Positions 29,901-35,220 of a stretch of 64,000 nt of DNA are shown in pieces. The position numbers and the translations under genes are program-made. Each line of letters opens with the position of its first letter. The first letter of the stretch is position 1. The stretch spans positions 1,242,501-1,306,500 of the forward strand of contig NC_134032.1 of NCBI RefSeq assembly GCF_964204645.1, written 5' to 3'. The stretch is from Tubulanus polymorphus (lineage: Eukaryota > Nemertea > Palaeonemertea > Tubulaniformes > Tubulanidae). Below the pieces are notes generated by a model. The model was not told the origin of the DNA. It saw only the letters and a program-made list of their open reading frames with translations, and searched no databases.

Positions 29901-32769
29901 TTTTCAACGAATTATTTCTACTACAGATTTCAGTGTAACTGTGTTGGGCTCGGATTGTTAATAATTTTATCCGTTGTTGCTTCCGTTCGATGGAGCATGT
30001 TTGTACGACCAGTGCAGGATTACTGAGTCAATAGCTGTGATTACAAGGCCACGGTCAGTCAAACTAGCCCGGTCCAGACTTGAGTCATATTTGGTCCGTG
30101 CCGAATCAGAGAGAGCGTGTATTCACGCGTAAATCGATCGCTTGTTACTAAAGCGATATCGAAAATATGCCGCGGCAAGTGAGGAGACTCGCTCCCAGAA
30201 CAAGTTCGCGTTAACGCGGAATGGTTTGACCCTTGCTAAAATATGGCACGGGTCGAACTAACAGGCGCAGACTTGCATCAGTGTAAAGAGCTCAGCTGGC
30301 ACGGGGCCGAGATCGCTTTATGACCACGGCTAATGACTTTCAGTGATCTATAATTTAGGTTTCAGAGTTAGGATGAAACCCAGCCCTCAGTAATTGAGCC
30401 CCCTCCCCCCTCCCCACCACCAGCAGTGTTGTATCGACATTTCTGTATGTAATTGTGTGTTGTATATTTGTTTATCTTACAGTTTACCGATGATTATGAA
30501 ACTTTGTTTCACAGACCGAAACCTGTCTATTTCAAGGTTCTATAAACGAATATAATGCTTTCAATTCACTTTTTCCCTGTCACTGTTTGAGGCCTGCTGT
30601 TTACACACAATCATAGTTCTTACTCATTATTCAATCTCCAGGGCCGTACACCTAGCGTTTGAATTTTGGGAGGGCAGAAAAACCCGAAAAGGGCAGTTTT
30701 ATGGACTAACAATAATATTTGTACAAAAGGCAATTTTCAGAAATTTCTGGGGGTTACTGCCCCCTGGTAAATACGGCCCTGAATTCTCGGGATGTCTCGG
30801 ACTGGAGGGCTATTGTGTTCAGTTTTTACCCACCCATATCTCAGCAAACGAGTCTTATGCGGGGTATAACCCAAGGCATCCCCCCCCCCCCGATTAGGTT
30901 CAGCCCTTAGGCTGGGGGGGTGTCCTGCTTGAATGTATAGATCATGTACACTAATTATTTATGTTATTATGTATTACACATTTGAGAAAATATATTCATT
31001 CATTCGACTCCGATTTCAAGTCAGACATATTTTGCTAGATAGACGAGTAGTACTGTGATATTACTCTTTGATCAATTGTTAGATTGTCACGCATTTCACC
31101 AATCGGGCATGTTGGCCTCAGACCCGTAGTAAACTCATGATTCTGATGATTCAAAAGCTTTGATCCTCACAATTGAAATTTTCTGCTCTGATGGAATTCA
31201 CTGGTTTTTAATTCACCAAACTGTCCATCTCCCCCACCCCACCCACTGCTCCCCCACCGACACTGCCCTGTGTTTCTGGCTTCTGTTTCACTGTCGTAAG
31301 TTGTTGATTGATTATTTCCAGCCCCCACTCCACCTCACCCCCTAGGTCGACACCCCACTCCACCTCACCCCTAGGTCGACACCCCACTCTGCCACACCCC
31401 CCTAGGTCGACACCTTTCTCTTCACATGGTCTATGAACCTTTCTGTTGCTGCTATTGTATATATTTATATATCTCCTTTGAGCCATGGAACGAATAGTTG
31501 GAACCTGGGCGGAACGACACAGGAGCACATACTCCCAAATTTCATGCACCCTTTTGAAAAACATCAGCAATCTAAAGACTTGTAATGAGCATTGTTAGGC
31601 ATACAATATACATGTATAACAATACAGGTATTACAATGTATTACTGCACTACGTGGCTAGTTTCAATCTGAAGAATTTTTTGTTTCAAGATGTTTCTTCG
31701 AATTCACACGAGACAATACGTTGATATTGCGTTAAAACGCGCTGAAATTTCATCGTTGTGCTCCTGTCAATTCCGGCCCGTCGGTCCAACCTAAAAACAT
31801 CGGTTATAAACAACAGCGGAAAAATAGAGGTTTTAAATACTGCTATGTGATGATGCTATTATGATTTTGCGGTTCAAGAAGGGAAAGTAGGCCTACGTCT
31901 ATTTTTTTCTTTTGATTACCGTGTTTTTGTCGTATTCTCCGTGATGGCAGAAATCTTCTGCTAAAATGAATATTCTATCCTCTAAAAGTGCGATTAACCC
32001 TTTCAGTGTGTCTACACCGCAGTGCGGTGTATGAATCGGTGATGGATTTTGCATCGCAGTCAACTTCTCTTTAACTCTATCAGTGCGTCTACACCGCAGT
32101 GCGGTGTATGAATCGGTGATGGATTTTGCTAGTACACCGCACTGCGGTGTATTGGTGTAATTAGTTTTTATCTCTATTGAAAGATGGCAGCACGTGTCAA
32201 ACATAGTGAAATATTAGTAACTAACGATACACCGCACCGCGGTGTAGACGCACTATAGTGGTATTCCCGTTATTCAACACACTAGGGCGGAATTTCTCAA
32301 AGTTTTCAAATTATCTCCAGCACTAAAGGGTATTAATTAGTCAGCACTGAAAGGGTTAAGGCTGATAAATGATTAGTTCTAATTCAGCCTGTTGGTGTCT
32401 GTGCTCTATGAGTTCTCCTGTTTTCGACGTTTAAAGATGTTTTTCGTTTATCGTATTTTCAGAAACGTCTCGGTTCAACGACCGCGACGTCGTTGCCGCG
32501 GCGACGGTGTAAAGCGTTGTATCCGTGCATCGCCGGGTCGTCGGACGAGCTCTCGTTTCAAGAGGGAGAAATAATCAACGTCGTGAAAGCGGACGGTGAG
32601 GAGTGGTGGGTGAGTGTCTCGTGAGGAATCCGAGGGTTTACGGCGCGACGTGTGAAATGTCTTATTTATCTGTGTTTTATATTTGATATAGGAAGGTGAA
32701 GTTGAAGGTCATCCAGACAGACGCGGTCTATTTCCGGTCACATACGTGCATATACTCACCGATCTATGA
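4373..32769 (+). CDS. asap: ASAP-family Arf-GAP (BAR-PH-ArfGAP-ANK-Pro-rich-SH3), 27 exons, 5' incomplete
   Basis: By family, this protein stimulates GTP hydrolysis on Arf GTPases and links membrane curvature, phosphoinositides and actin/focal-adhesion remodelling at peripheral membranes. Joining 27 GT-AG exons gives 2931 nt (976 codons plus stop) with every phase consistent. Domain order is that of ASAP1/2: BAR (exons 1-8), PH (9-12), ArfGAP zinc finger (12-14), ankyrin repeats (15-17), acidic linker, proline-rich region with PPKLPPK motifs (19-20), basic/serine linker (21-25) and C-terminal SH3 (26-27). The zinc finger is C-x2-C-x16-C-x2-C, followed by GIHRELG with the catalytic-arginine position kept. 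The N-terminal part of the BAR domain is missing and was not found in 1-4372, so it should lie upstream. The introns are loaded with minisatellites, several built from the splice junctions. Vertebrates have three paralogues; which one this matches was not resolved. Confidence 0.93.
4709..5312 (+). repeat. Minisatellite of TAACTATCAGTGTGACTG-type units (ASAP intron 1)
   Basis: Interspersed 15-bp (TAACTATCACCGTG-like) and 18-bp units fill most of intron 1 and end about 20 bp before exon 2. The ORF through it (Cys/Asn/Tyr-rich) is an artefact of the repeat. Confidence 0.92.
5332..5418 (+). CDS. asap: ASAP exon 2 (BAR domain)
   Basis: The acceptor is TTTGTTTCAG and the donor G|GTAAAA. The peptide ([19 protein letters not shown]) is a charged helix aligning with the ASAP BAR region just before the AF-x-F-x-x-LT segment. 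A minisatellite fills the intron immediately upstream. Confidence 0.85.
5438..5512 (+). repeat. Three copies of a CTCCTCCATTCTCTATAG unit (ASAP intron 2)
   Basis: Each 27-bp unit is a pyrimidine tract ending in TATAG and thus resembles a 3' splice site. The true acceptor of exon 3 lies 37 bp further on. Confidence 0.8.
5550..5611 (+). CDS. asap: ASAP exon 3 (BAR domain)
   Basis: The acceptor is TTTTTCAG and the donor GTAAAC. It encodes [19 protein letters not shown], matching the GTAFVKFSTLTKELSTLLK region of ASAP1. It ends in phase 0. Confidence 0.9.
5911..6022 (+). repeat. (ATT)n microsatellite with ATC variants (ASAP intron 3)
   Basis: ATT/ATC/ACT trinucleotides run to within about 10 bases of the exon 4 acceptor, replacing the usual pyrimidine tract. 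Confidence 0.95.
6031..6155 (+). CDS. asap: ASAP exon 4 (BAR domain)
   Basis: It encodes a helix containing [20 protein letters not shown], almost identical to the diagnostic ASAP BAR segment. The start at 6031 (after ATTAG) keeps the alignment length. A competing GCAG acceptor five bases downstream would break the frame. An (ATT)n microsatellite runs almost to the acceptor. Confidence 0.92.
6243..6318 (+). CDS. asap: ASAP exon 5 (BAR domain)
   Basis: The acceptor is AATTTCAG and the donor GTAAGC. It encodes [19 protein letters not shown], matching the KIEKEKREHAKQHGMIRT stretch of ASAP1. The upstream intron is only 87 bp. Confidence 0.92.
6603..6757. repeat. Long AT-rich inverted repeat (ASAP intron 5)
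   Basis: Arms of about 50 bp (around 6606-6658 and 6699-6752, containing CAAGAATTTATTTATTCAAT and its complement) flank a 40-bp spacer. Outer sequences with GAGGTT / AACCTC are also partly complementary. Probably a foldback MITE. Confidence 0.75.
7154..7207 (+). CDS. asap: ASAP exon 6 (BAR domain)
   Basis: A 54-nt phase-0 exon encoding [18 protein letters not shown], essentially the ASAP consensus. Confidence 0.93.
7283..7620 (-). mobile_element. Penelope-like 69-bp repeats with hammerhead-like core (ASAP intron 6)
   Basis: About five direct 69-bp units. Read on the minus strand each has CTGAAGATGACTAT, a short loop, ATAGTC and GAAACGTTGAATAAACT. CUGAAGA plus a stem plus GAAAC resembles a hammerhead ribozyme core of the sort known from Penelope-like retroelements. 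A further unit lies at 7725-7790 and a diverged one near 8870-8935. Confidence 0.55.
7725..7795 (-). mobile_element. Additional Penelope-like unit
   Basis: The same CCTTGAGCTAGTGTAGTTTA ... TCATCTTCAGGAATACTGAT sequence as at 7283-7620, with one inserted base in the stem. A second copy of the CACTCTGAGTCCGTGTTGT flank precedes it. Confidence 0.55.
8050..8825 (+). repeat. 75-bp minisatellite, about ten copies, rich in regulatory-type motifs (ASAP intron 6)
   Basis: Unit begins AGCTTGTGATTGGCTGGAGC. Nearly every copy holds an inverted CCAAT box (GATTGGCT), an octamer ATGCAAAT, CACATG, and telomere-like CTAACCCTAACCCTA. The period is 25 codons, so an open frame of 287 codons exists on the minus strand; it is repeat-born and I do not call it a gene. 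Confidence 0.92.
9355..9440 (+). CDS. asap: ASAP exon 7 (BAR domain)
   Basis: It encodes [13 protein letters not shown] followed by [11 protein letters not shown], matching the ASAP BAR helix ending YYHAQCNFF. The donor GTGAGTAA directly abuts a tandem array, and the last exon bases plus donor are duplicated at 9824-9843. Confidence 0.93.
9441..9843 (+). repeat. G-rich minisatellite flanked by duplicated exon-7 donor (ASAP intron 7)
   Basis: Units of about 50 bp with GGGAGGAGGGGGTTGCAGGG and TGTGTTGTACTG. The 20 bases across the exon 7 donor (9429-9448, GGCACAGTGCAAGTGAGTAA) recur exactly at 9824-9843 at the far end. Confidence 0.92.
9969..10128 (+). CDS. asap: ASAP exon 8 (end of BAR domain)
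   Basis: The exon follows TTTCACAG and ends AAAGAG|GTGAAT. It encodes YFQSG then a charged helix ([19 protein letters not shown]), corresponding to the last BAR helix. Confidence 0.9.
10155..10505 (+). repeat. Minisatellite of GGTTAACTGCATGTAAGATG-type units (ASAP intron 8)
   Basis: Alternating 22-bp half-units (CTGCATGTAAGATGG and CTACATGTAACATG) form a dimeric repeat of about 44 bp. Confidence 0.9.
11033..11331. mobile_element. piggyBac-like MITE, copy 1 (ASAP intron 8)
   Basis: The ends are TTAACCCTTTCAGTGC and its complement GCACTGAAAGGGTTAA-type sequence, with TTAA as the putative target site. The inside holds two TACACCGCNNTGCGGTGTA palindromes and a GGTGCTGCCATCTTTCAA core. Length about 300 bp, no ORF. 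Confidence 0.88.
11444..11623 (+). CDS. asap: ASAP exon 9 (BAR-PH linker and PH start)
   Basis: Sixty codons in phase 0. It includes [13 protein letters not shown] and [10 protein letters not shown], the conserved ASAP linker and first PH strand, and ends in [12 protein letters not shown] domains of this family bind phosphoinositides and help activate the GAP. Confidence 0.94.
11669..11811. mobile_element. CTTAAGAC foldback element (ASAP intron 9)
   Basis: A palindromic element of about 140 bp whose arms contain CTATAGTCATGGCTTAGACT and its near-complement GTCTTGACTATGGAACCGG. Other copies at 15513, 29611, 58818, 59111, 59255, 60062 (truncated) and 63364. Confidence 0.8.
12099..12198 (+). 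CDS. asap: ASAP exon 10 (PH domain)
   Basis: It encodes a [10 protein letters not shown] core and CFDLISGS, matching ASAP PH strands. The donor GTATGT at 12199 gives the phase needed for exon 11; an earlier GT (GTTCAC) would not. Confidence 0.9.
12491..12539 (+). CDS. asap: ASAP exon 11 (PH domain)
   Basis: A 49-nt exon encoding [16 protein letters not shown], nearly identical to the ASAP PH segment [12 protein letters not shown]. Confidence 0.93.
12627..13011. mobile_element. TIR element with GCGTTCACACTAG ends (ASAP intron 11)
   Basis: The left end TTAAAGCCGCGTTCACACTA and right end TAGTGTGAATGCAGCTTAA are imperfect inverted repeats. Internal GTTCACACTACGAG and CTGCGTTCAGACTAC repeats. 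It abuts the piggyBac-like element at 13008, sharing a TTAA. Confidence 0.6.
13008..13303. mobile_element. piggyBac-like MITE, copy 2 (ASAP intron 11)
   Basis: Same family as 11033-11331: TTAACCCTTTCAATGC start, ACTGAAAGGGTTAA end, internal ACACCGC/GCGGTGT palindromes. Confidence 0.88.
13381..13520 (+). repeat. 20-bp minisatellite GAAGGTTACGAGGAGGGGCT, seven copies (ASAP intron 11)
   Basis: Seven nearly identical 20-bp units (last one has AGTAGG) ending 25 bp before the exon 12 acceptor. Confidence 0.96.
13545..13720 (+). CDS. asap: ASAP exon 12 (PH end, ArfGAP start)
   Basis: It begins with the PH helix [13 protein letters not shown] and ends with the first zinc-binding pair of the ArfGAP finger in [16 protein letters not shown]. 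The donor CAG|GTCAGT splits the finger between exons 12 and 13. Confidence 0.94.
13818..14228 (+). repeat. 46-bp array made of the exon 13 acceptor and exon start (ASAP intron 12)
   Basis: Each unit reads GACCCTGAATGGATGTCCAC, a TCTCGGTATACTATTATG stretch and TTATAG. The first part equals the beginning of exon 13 (coding [13 protein letters not shown]) and the end equals its 3' splice site. About nine copies; the five nearest the exon are exactly 46 bp apart and nearly identical, the distal ones more diverged. Confidence 0.95.
14229..14362 (+). CDS. asap: ASAP exon 13 (ArfGAP catalytic core)
   Basis: It encodes [20 protein letters not shown], supplying the second zinc-binding CxxC, then [14 protein letters not shown] with the family's arginine-finger position. 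The acceptor TTATGTTATAG is pyrimidine-poor and is the last copy of a 46-bp array whose units repeat this acceptor and the exon start. Confidence 0.93.
14393..14635 (+). repeat. 23-bp acceptor-like minisatellite (ASAP intron 13)
   Basis: About ten units of CTGTCATCTACTTCCGATTG plus TAG. The last unit ends ATTGACAGCT, like the true acceptor ATTGACAG|CT of exon 14 at 14648. Confidence 0.92.
14648..14736 (+). CDS. asap: ASAP exon 14 (ArfGAP domain)
   Basis: It encodes [13 protein letters not shown], matching [13 protein letters not shown] of ASAP1. The acceptor is CATTGACAG and the donor GTAAGT. Confidence 0.93.
14843..15026 (+). CDS. asap: ASAP exon 15 (ArfGAP end, first ankyrin helices)
   Basis: It encodes [18 protein letters not shown] (ArfGAP end) then [20 protein letters not shown], the start of the ankyrin region. 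The acceptor is TTTCTAG and the donor GTAAGT. Confidence 0.92.
15161..15292. mobile_element. GGGCCCAGTTTCACGAAA foldback element (ASAP intron 15)
   Basis: The arms GGGCCCAGTTTCACGAAAAA and TTTTTTGTGAAACTGGGCCC are inverted repeats. A second copy lies at 57360-57492. Confidence 0.78.
15293..15747. mobile_element. Nested cluster of foldback elements (ASAP intron 15)
   Basis: A full GGGGTCAGTTGCTTAAAAGT ... TTTGAGCAACTACAGCCCC element (15293-15419) is followed by a right-half copy (15420-15511), a complete CTTAAGAC element (15513-15652) and another right-half copy (15653-15747). The same family recurs at 37913-38115. Confidence 0.72.
16041..16135 (+). CDS. asap: ASAP exon 16 (ankyrin repeat)
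   Basis: It encodes [20 protein letters not shown] and DFILQN, matching the ETALHLAVR ankyrin repeat of ASAP1. The donor is GTTTGT. Confidence 0.9.
16312..16607. mobile_element. piggyBac-like MITE, copy 3 (ASAP intron 16)
   Basis: TTAACCCTTTCAGTGC start, GCACTGAAAGGGTTAA end, same internal palindromes; lies about 40 bp before exon 17. Confidence 0.9.
16650..16836 (+). CDS. asap: ASAP exon 17 (ankyrin repeat)
   Basis: It encodes [20 protein letters not shown] then [14 protein letters not shown], two ankyrin repeats parallel to GNTVLHYCSMYSKPECLKL in ASAP1. The donor is GTGAGA. Confidence 0.93.
16915..17370 (+). repeat. 56-bp minisatellite (ASAP intron 17)
   Basis: About eight units containing GAAATATGAAAGATGTTACT, GAGGGTCTTACTGTTGATTA and CTGATTAATTTGAACA. 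Confidence 0.94.
17638..17763 (+). CDS. asap: ASAP exon 18 (acidic linker after ankyrin repeats)
   Basis: Forty-two codons in phase 0. It includes [10 protein letters not shown] and an acidic tail [10 protein letters not shown], like the ASAP linker VHVEYEWNL...DESDDDLDD. The donor is GGG|GTAGGT. The last exon bases plus donor are the seed of the purine-rich array that follows. Confidence 0.9.
17750..18485 (+). repeat. Purine-rich array built from the exon 18 end and donor (ASAP intron 18)
   Basis: Units of about 17-20 bp (GGTGATATAGAGGGGGGCA and variants) continue directly from the exon end GATGATAGAGGG and donor GTAGGT. GTAGGT and CAGGTGAT occur throughout. Three overlapping minus-strand ORFs rich in Pro, Leu, Ser and Ile are repeat artefacts. 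Confidence 0.93.
18655..18802 (+). CDS. asap: ASAP exon 19 (Ser/Pro linker)
   Basis: The acceptor is TTATTATAG and the donor C|GTGAGT. It encodes [13 protein letters not shown] and a short poly-Ala run. Low-complexity sequence, placed by splice phase and by continuity of the frame. Confidence 0.82.
19126..19353 (+). CDS. asap: ASAP exon 20 (proline-rich region, PPKLPPK motif)
   Basis: It follows CTGTTTCAG. It encodes a Gly run, [11 protein letters not shown] and finally [13 protein letters not shown], a 13-residue proline-rich unit of the type vertebrate ASAP1 also carries in tandem (PPKP repeats). The first possible donor, CAG|GTGAGC, is at 19354. Later identical donors would add one or two further 13-residue units, because the frame stays open until 19493. 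The exact 3' end is therefore uncertain. Confidence 0.82.
19315..27230 (+). repeat. 7.9-kb, 38/39-bp minisatellite carrying a splice donor in every unit (ASAP exon 20 / intron 20)
   Basis: The units correspond to the last 13 codons of exon 20 ([13 protein letters not shown]) plus CAGGTGAGCC. Roughly 200 copies by length. Subtypes differ at CCTCCTAAA/CCCCTAAA/CCTCTTTAA and CCCCCTAAAACA/CTCCTGATAACA/CCCTCAAAATACC. The CAG|GTGAGC motif is nearly invariant. Single-base-shorter units break the reading frame after the first few copies. Confidence 0.97.
27633..27666 (+). CDS. asap: ASAP exon 21 (microexon)
   Basis: A 34-nt exon after TATTTTACAG with donor GTAAGT, encoding [11 protein letters not shown]. 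Entry phase matches exon 20 ending at any of the in-frame CAG|GTGAGC donors. No domain; supported by splice signals and phase. Confidence 0.7.
28082..28122 (+). CDS. asap: ASAP exon 22 (microexon)
   Basis: A 41-nt exon after TTTGTTTCAG with donor GTCAGT, encoding [13 protein letters not shown], a basic, Ser-rich linker. Supported by phase continuity only. Confidence 0.68.
28337..28384 (+). CDS. asap: ASAP exon 23 (microexon)
   Basis: A 48-nt exon after ATATTTCAG with donor GTGAGT, encoding [15 protein letters not shown]. Phase 1 in and out, so it could be skipped without a frameshift. Confidence 0.7.
28456..28935. repeat. Duplicated 90-bp segment split by a MITE (ASAP intron 23)
   Basis: AAATCGGATATTTGGGGAAT and the following 70 bp occur at 28456-28547 and again at 28849-28935 in the same orientation, with the piggyBac-like element between them. 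Confidence 0.82.
28555..28850. mobile_element. piggyBac-like MITE, copy 4, inverted (ASAP intron 23)
   Basis: Opposite orientation to copies 1-3: starts TTAACCCTTTCAGTGCGTCT and ends CAGCACTGAAAGGGTTAA. Confidence 0.9.
29260..29369 (+). CDS. asap: ASAP exon 24 (Ser-rich linker)
   Basis: It follows TCGTTTCAG and ends AAAAG|GTGAAT. It encodes [15 protein letters not shown], a Ser/Thr cluster and TPAPRQK, a short proline motif. Confidence 0.78.
29611..29850. mobile_element. CTTAAGAC foldback elements, one full and one partial (ASAP intron 24)
   Basis: The full copy 29611-29741 (AGGAGCCAGTTGCACAGTC ... GACTATGCAACCAGCCC) is followed in tandem by a left half at 29742-29850. Confidence 0.75.
30483..30536 (+). 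CDS. asap: ASAP exon 25 (linker, tentative)
   Basis: A 54-nt phase-0 exon after TATCTTACAG encoding [18 protein letters not shown]. The donor AAG|GTTCTA is weak. Phase allows inclusion or skipping. Confidence 0.55.
31994..32359. mobile_element. piggyBac-like MITE, copy 5, with internal terminal duplication (ASAP intron 25)
   Basis: Same family, inverted orientation. The first 60-70 bp (CAGTGCGTCTACACCGCAGT ... GGTGATGGATTTTGC) are repeated once inside, making this copy about 65 bp longer than the others. Confidence 0.87.
32463..32609 (+). CDS. asap: ASAP exon 26 (SH3 domain)
   Basis: It encodes a basic linker then the SH3 core [20 protein letters not shown], ending in KADGEEWW. The ALYPC, DELSF-x-EG and WW signatures mark an SH3 domain, the usual ASAP C terminus. 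Confidence 0.94.
32692..32769 (+). CDS. asap: ASAP exon 27 (SH3 end and stop)
   Basis: It encodes [20 protein letters not shown] then ILTDL and TGA at 32767-32769, matching the ASAP1 ending FPVSFVHILSD. Confidence 0.95.
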   Translation, partial: EGEVEGHPDRRGLFPVTYVHILTDL

Positions 32770-33169
32770 TAGAGCATTCTTTCCTCCTCCTCTCTCTATC
32801 ATCCTCTTCTCTCCCTCTTTCTCTCTCCCCTCCTTCCTCTCTCCCATCTCCCCCTATTTCCTCTTTTTCTATCCCCTTTTCCTCTTTGTCTCCTCCTCTC
32901 TTATTCATCCCTCTTCTCTTCCTCTCCTATCAATCTGTGTCTAGTCAAAATCATAGCTACCGGTATTCGCAGCCTGAACGCACCAGAACGCTGCGTACTG
33001 GGTAGATTGTTCATCGAATTGAGAGAATTGCTCGGAAATTAGAAATTAATATTCTATGTTTGAAATCCGTGATGAATCGTAGAAATTTGAGCAATATTTT
33101 TTACGCTCATTGTGGCTTCTTTGTCTTATACTACTAGTCAATGGCAAAATAATGACATTCGATATAAAT

Positions 33170-33810
33170 GCCTGGGCCTGGCCTATAACCTACCGGGTGT
33201 GGCCTATAACCTACTGGGTGTGGCCTGTAACCTACTGGGTGTGGCCTATAACCCACCGGGTATGACCTATGACCCACTGGTTAGTTAACATACCGGATGT
33301 GGCCTATAACCCACTGGGTGGTGTGACCTATAACCTACTGGGTGTGGCCTATAACCTACTGGGTGTGGCCTATAACCTACTAGGTGTGGCCTATAACCTA
33401 CTGGGTGTGGCCTATAACCTACCGGGTGTGACCTATAACCTACTGGGTGTGGCCTATAGCCTACCGGGTGTGACCTATAACCTACCGGGTGTGGCCTATA
33501 ACCTACTGGGTGTGGCCTATAACCTACTAGGTGTGGCCTATAACCTACCGGGTGTGACCTATAACCCACTGGGTGGTGTGACCTATAACCTACCGGGTGT
33601 GGCCTATAACCTACTGGGTGCGGCCTATAACCTACCGGATGTGGCCTATAGCCTACCGGGTGTGACCTATAACCCACTGGGTGGTGTGGCCTATAGCCTA
33701 CCGGGTGTGACCTATAACCCACTGGGTGGTGTGACCTATAACCTACCGGGTGTGGCCTATAACCTACTGGGTGCGGCCTATAACCTACCGGGTGGTGTGG
33801 CCTAAAACCT
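33170..33810 (+). repeat. 21-bp minisatellite GTGGCCTATAACCTACTGGGT, downstream of ASAP stop
   Basis: About 30 units, some with a two- to three-base insertion (GGGTGGTGTG). The period of seven codons opens frames of 178 and 201 codons on the two strands (YNLLGVA and GYRPHPV repeats), which are not genes. It probably lies in or just beyond the ASAP 3' UTR. Confidence 0.94.
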
Positions 33811-35220
33811 ACCGAGTTGTGAGCAGTTTGCTGTTTATTGTACGGATATACGTAATTTAAGGTAATCTTATATATTCTAAGAGAAATCATTGTTTCAGAC
33901 TTTACCGATATTGATATATCTGTAAAACATGTAACAGGATGTAGATATTAAACAGACGAAAGAAAATATATTTATTAAAGTGTAAGATTATTGTAATGAC
34001 TGTAAATAATTTCTAAATGGCCAAATCTTAATCATTTTAACCGTAGAAATGCTGGGCATTTTTAAAGAATTAAATGTTTGATGAATTATAGATGCATTTA
34101 TTATAAAGAATGTCCGTGTATTTTTAGTGAAATTATACACTATGTTAATCAATATTGGGGGGGGGGGGGGAGGGCGGGACCAAGACTAAGGGAAAATAAA
34201 CTACATGACCTAACGGGGTTTAAACTTGAATCGAGAACTAGGGTCTAGCTACGCAGTAGAACCTGCTTACGGTTATAACGTGGGACCGATGAAATGAATC
34301 CTGTGAAAAATCTGGATTACGTGTTCGATGGACCATGAGTAATATTCAGACAAGATCAGCATCGAGATTAATTAAATTGATCGGCGGGTTGACTGTAATA
34401 CAGTGGACTCCGCCCAGGTCGGATCCGATCAACTCGGAGATCACCCTTCGAACTCCGGGCCCGGTTTCATAGACCGAGTATCGAAGTTATCCCGAAGGGG
34501 TAAATCCTCAATCGGGGTGACAACCACCGTAGTAACAATGAGAAACCGTGGTTATAACTGACGAATTTCGAAATATTCCCAGGGACTATTTTTCTGCCAC
34601 ATCTATGAAACCCAGCCCTGAAGTTTTTTGAAATGTTGTTTGCGACAATATTTATGAAATGATGTATATAAAATCGAACTCAGATATCACTCAAGTCTCA
34701 TAAAATCTAACTTAAGCGGAGTCTACACAGTTACACTGTATGTACACAGTTGTACATGTACGTGTAAACCCATGGCTTTCTGATGTTCATGTTGTAACAC
34801 GGGGAATCAGGGTGTTGTTTGTTGCACCAAAGGGACGAGGGGGTTGTTTATTGGACGAGGGGATTATTTGTAACGAGGGGGTTGTTCGGGGACAGTTGTT
34901 TATTGTTAAAGAGATTGTTTTATGAATGTTTAATTATAATGAGTGTAAATACATGGTAAAATATAGCCGAGAATGTAACTCTCCGTAACAAACGTGTTCA
35001 GTTTCACTTGTGGTTTTCGATACCGATGCCATCATTCCTCTGCGCAGTCTACGGAAGTTAAATTAATGGTTGATAATTCCTCTTTTTGTTGTTTGTAAAA
35101 TTCGGTTAAATCATCGTTTGTTTACAAGTTACCACTTTTTTCCTTCGTTCCAATGAGATATCAAAAATGTTTGATCAATACTAAAATTGCTTGAAGCCAA
35201 GCAAACACTATGCAAATTTT
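33811..35220. other. Intergenic / ASAP 3' flank with one foldback element
   Basis: No gene seen. A possible AATAAA polyadenylation signal at 34195-34200 follows a poly-G run. 34457-34619 is a foldback element with ends GGGCCCGGTTTCATAGA and TCTATGAAACCCAGCCC. Confidence 0.5.

Noticed and set aside
31160-31570. Plus and minus ORFs around CACCCCACTCCACCTCACCC repeats
   Set aside because: Short low-complexity pyrimidine repeats in an ASAP intron; no domain and no splice support.
33269-33890. Plus ORF (YNLLGVA repeats) and minus ORF (GYRPHPV repeats)
   Set aside because: They are products of a 21-bp minisatellite open on both strands.
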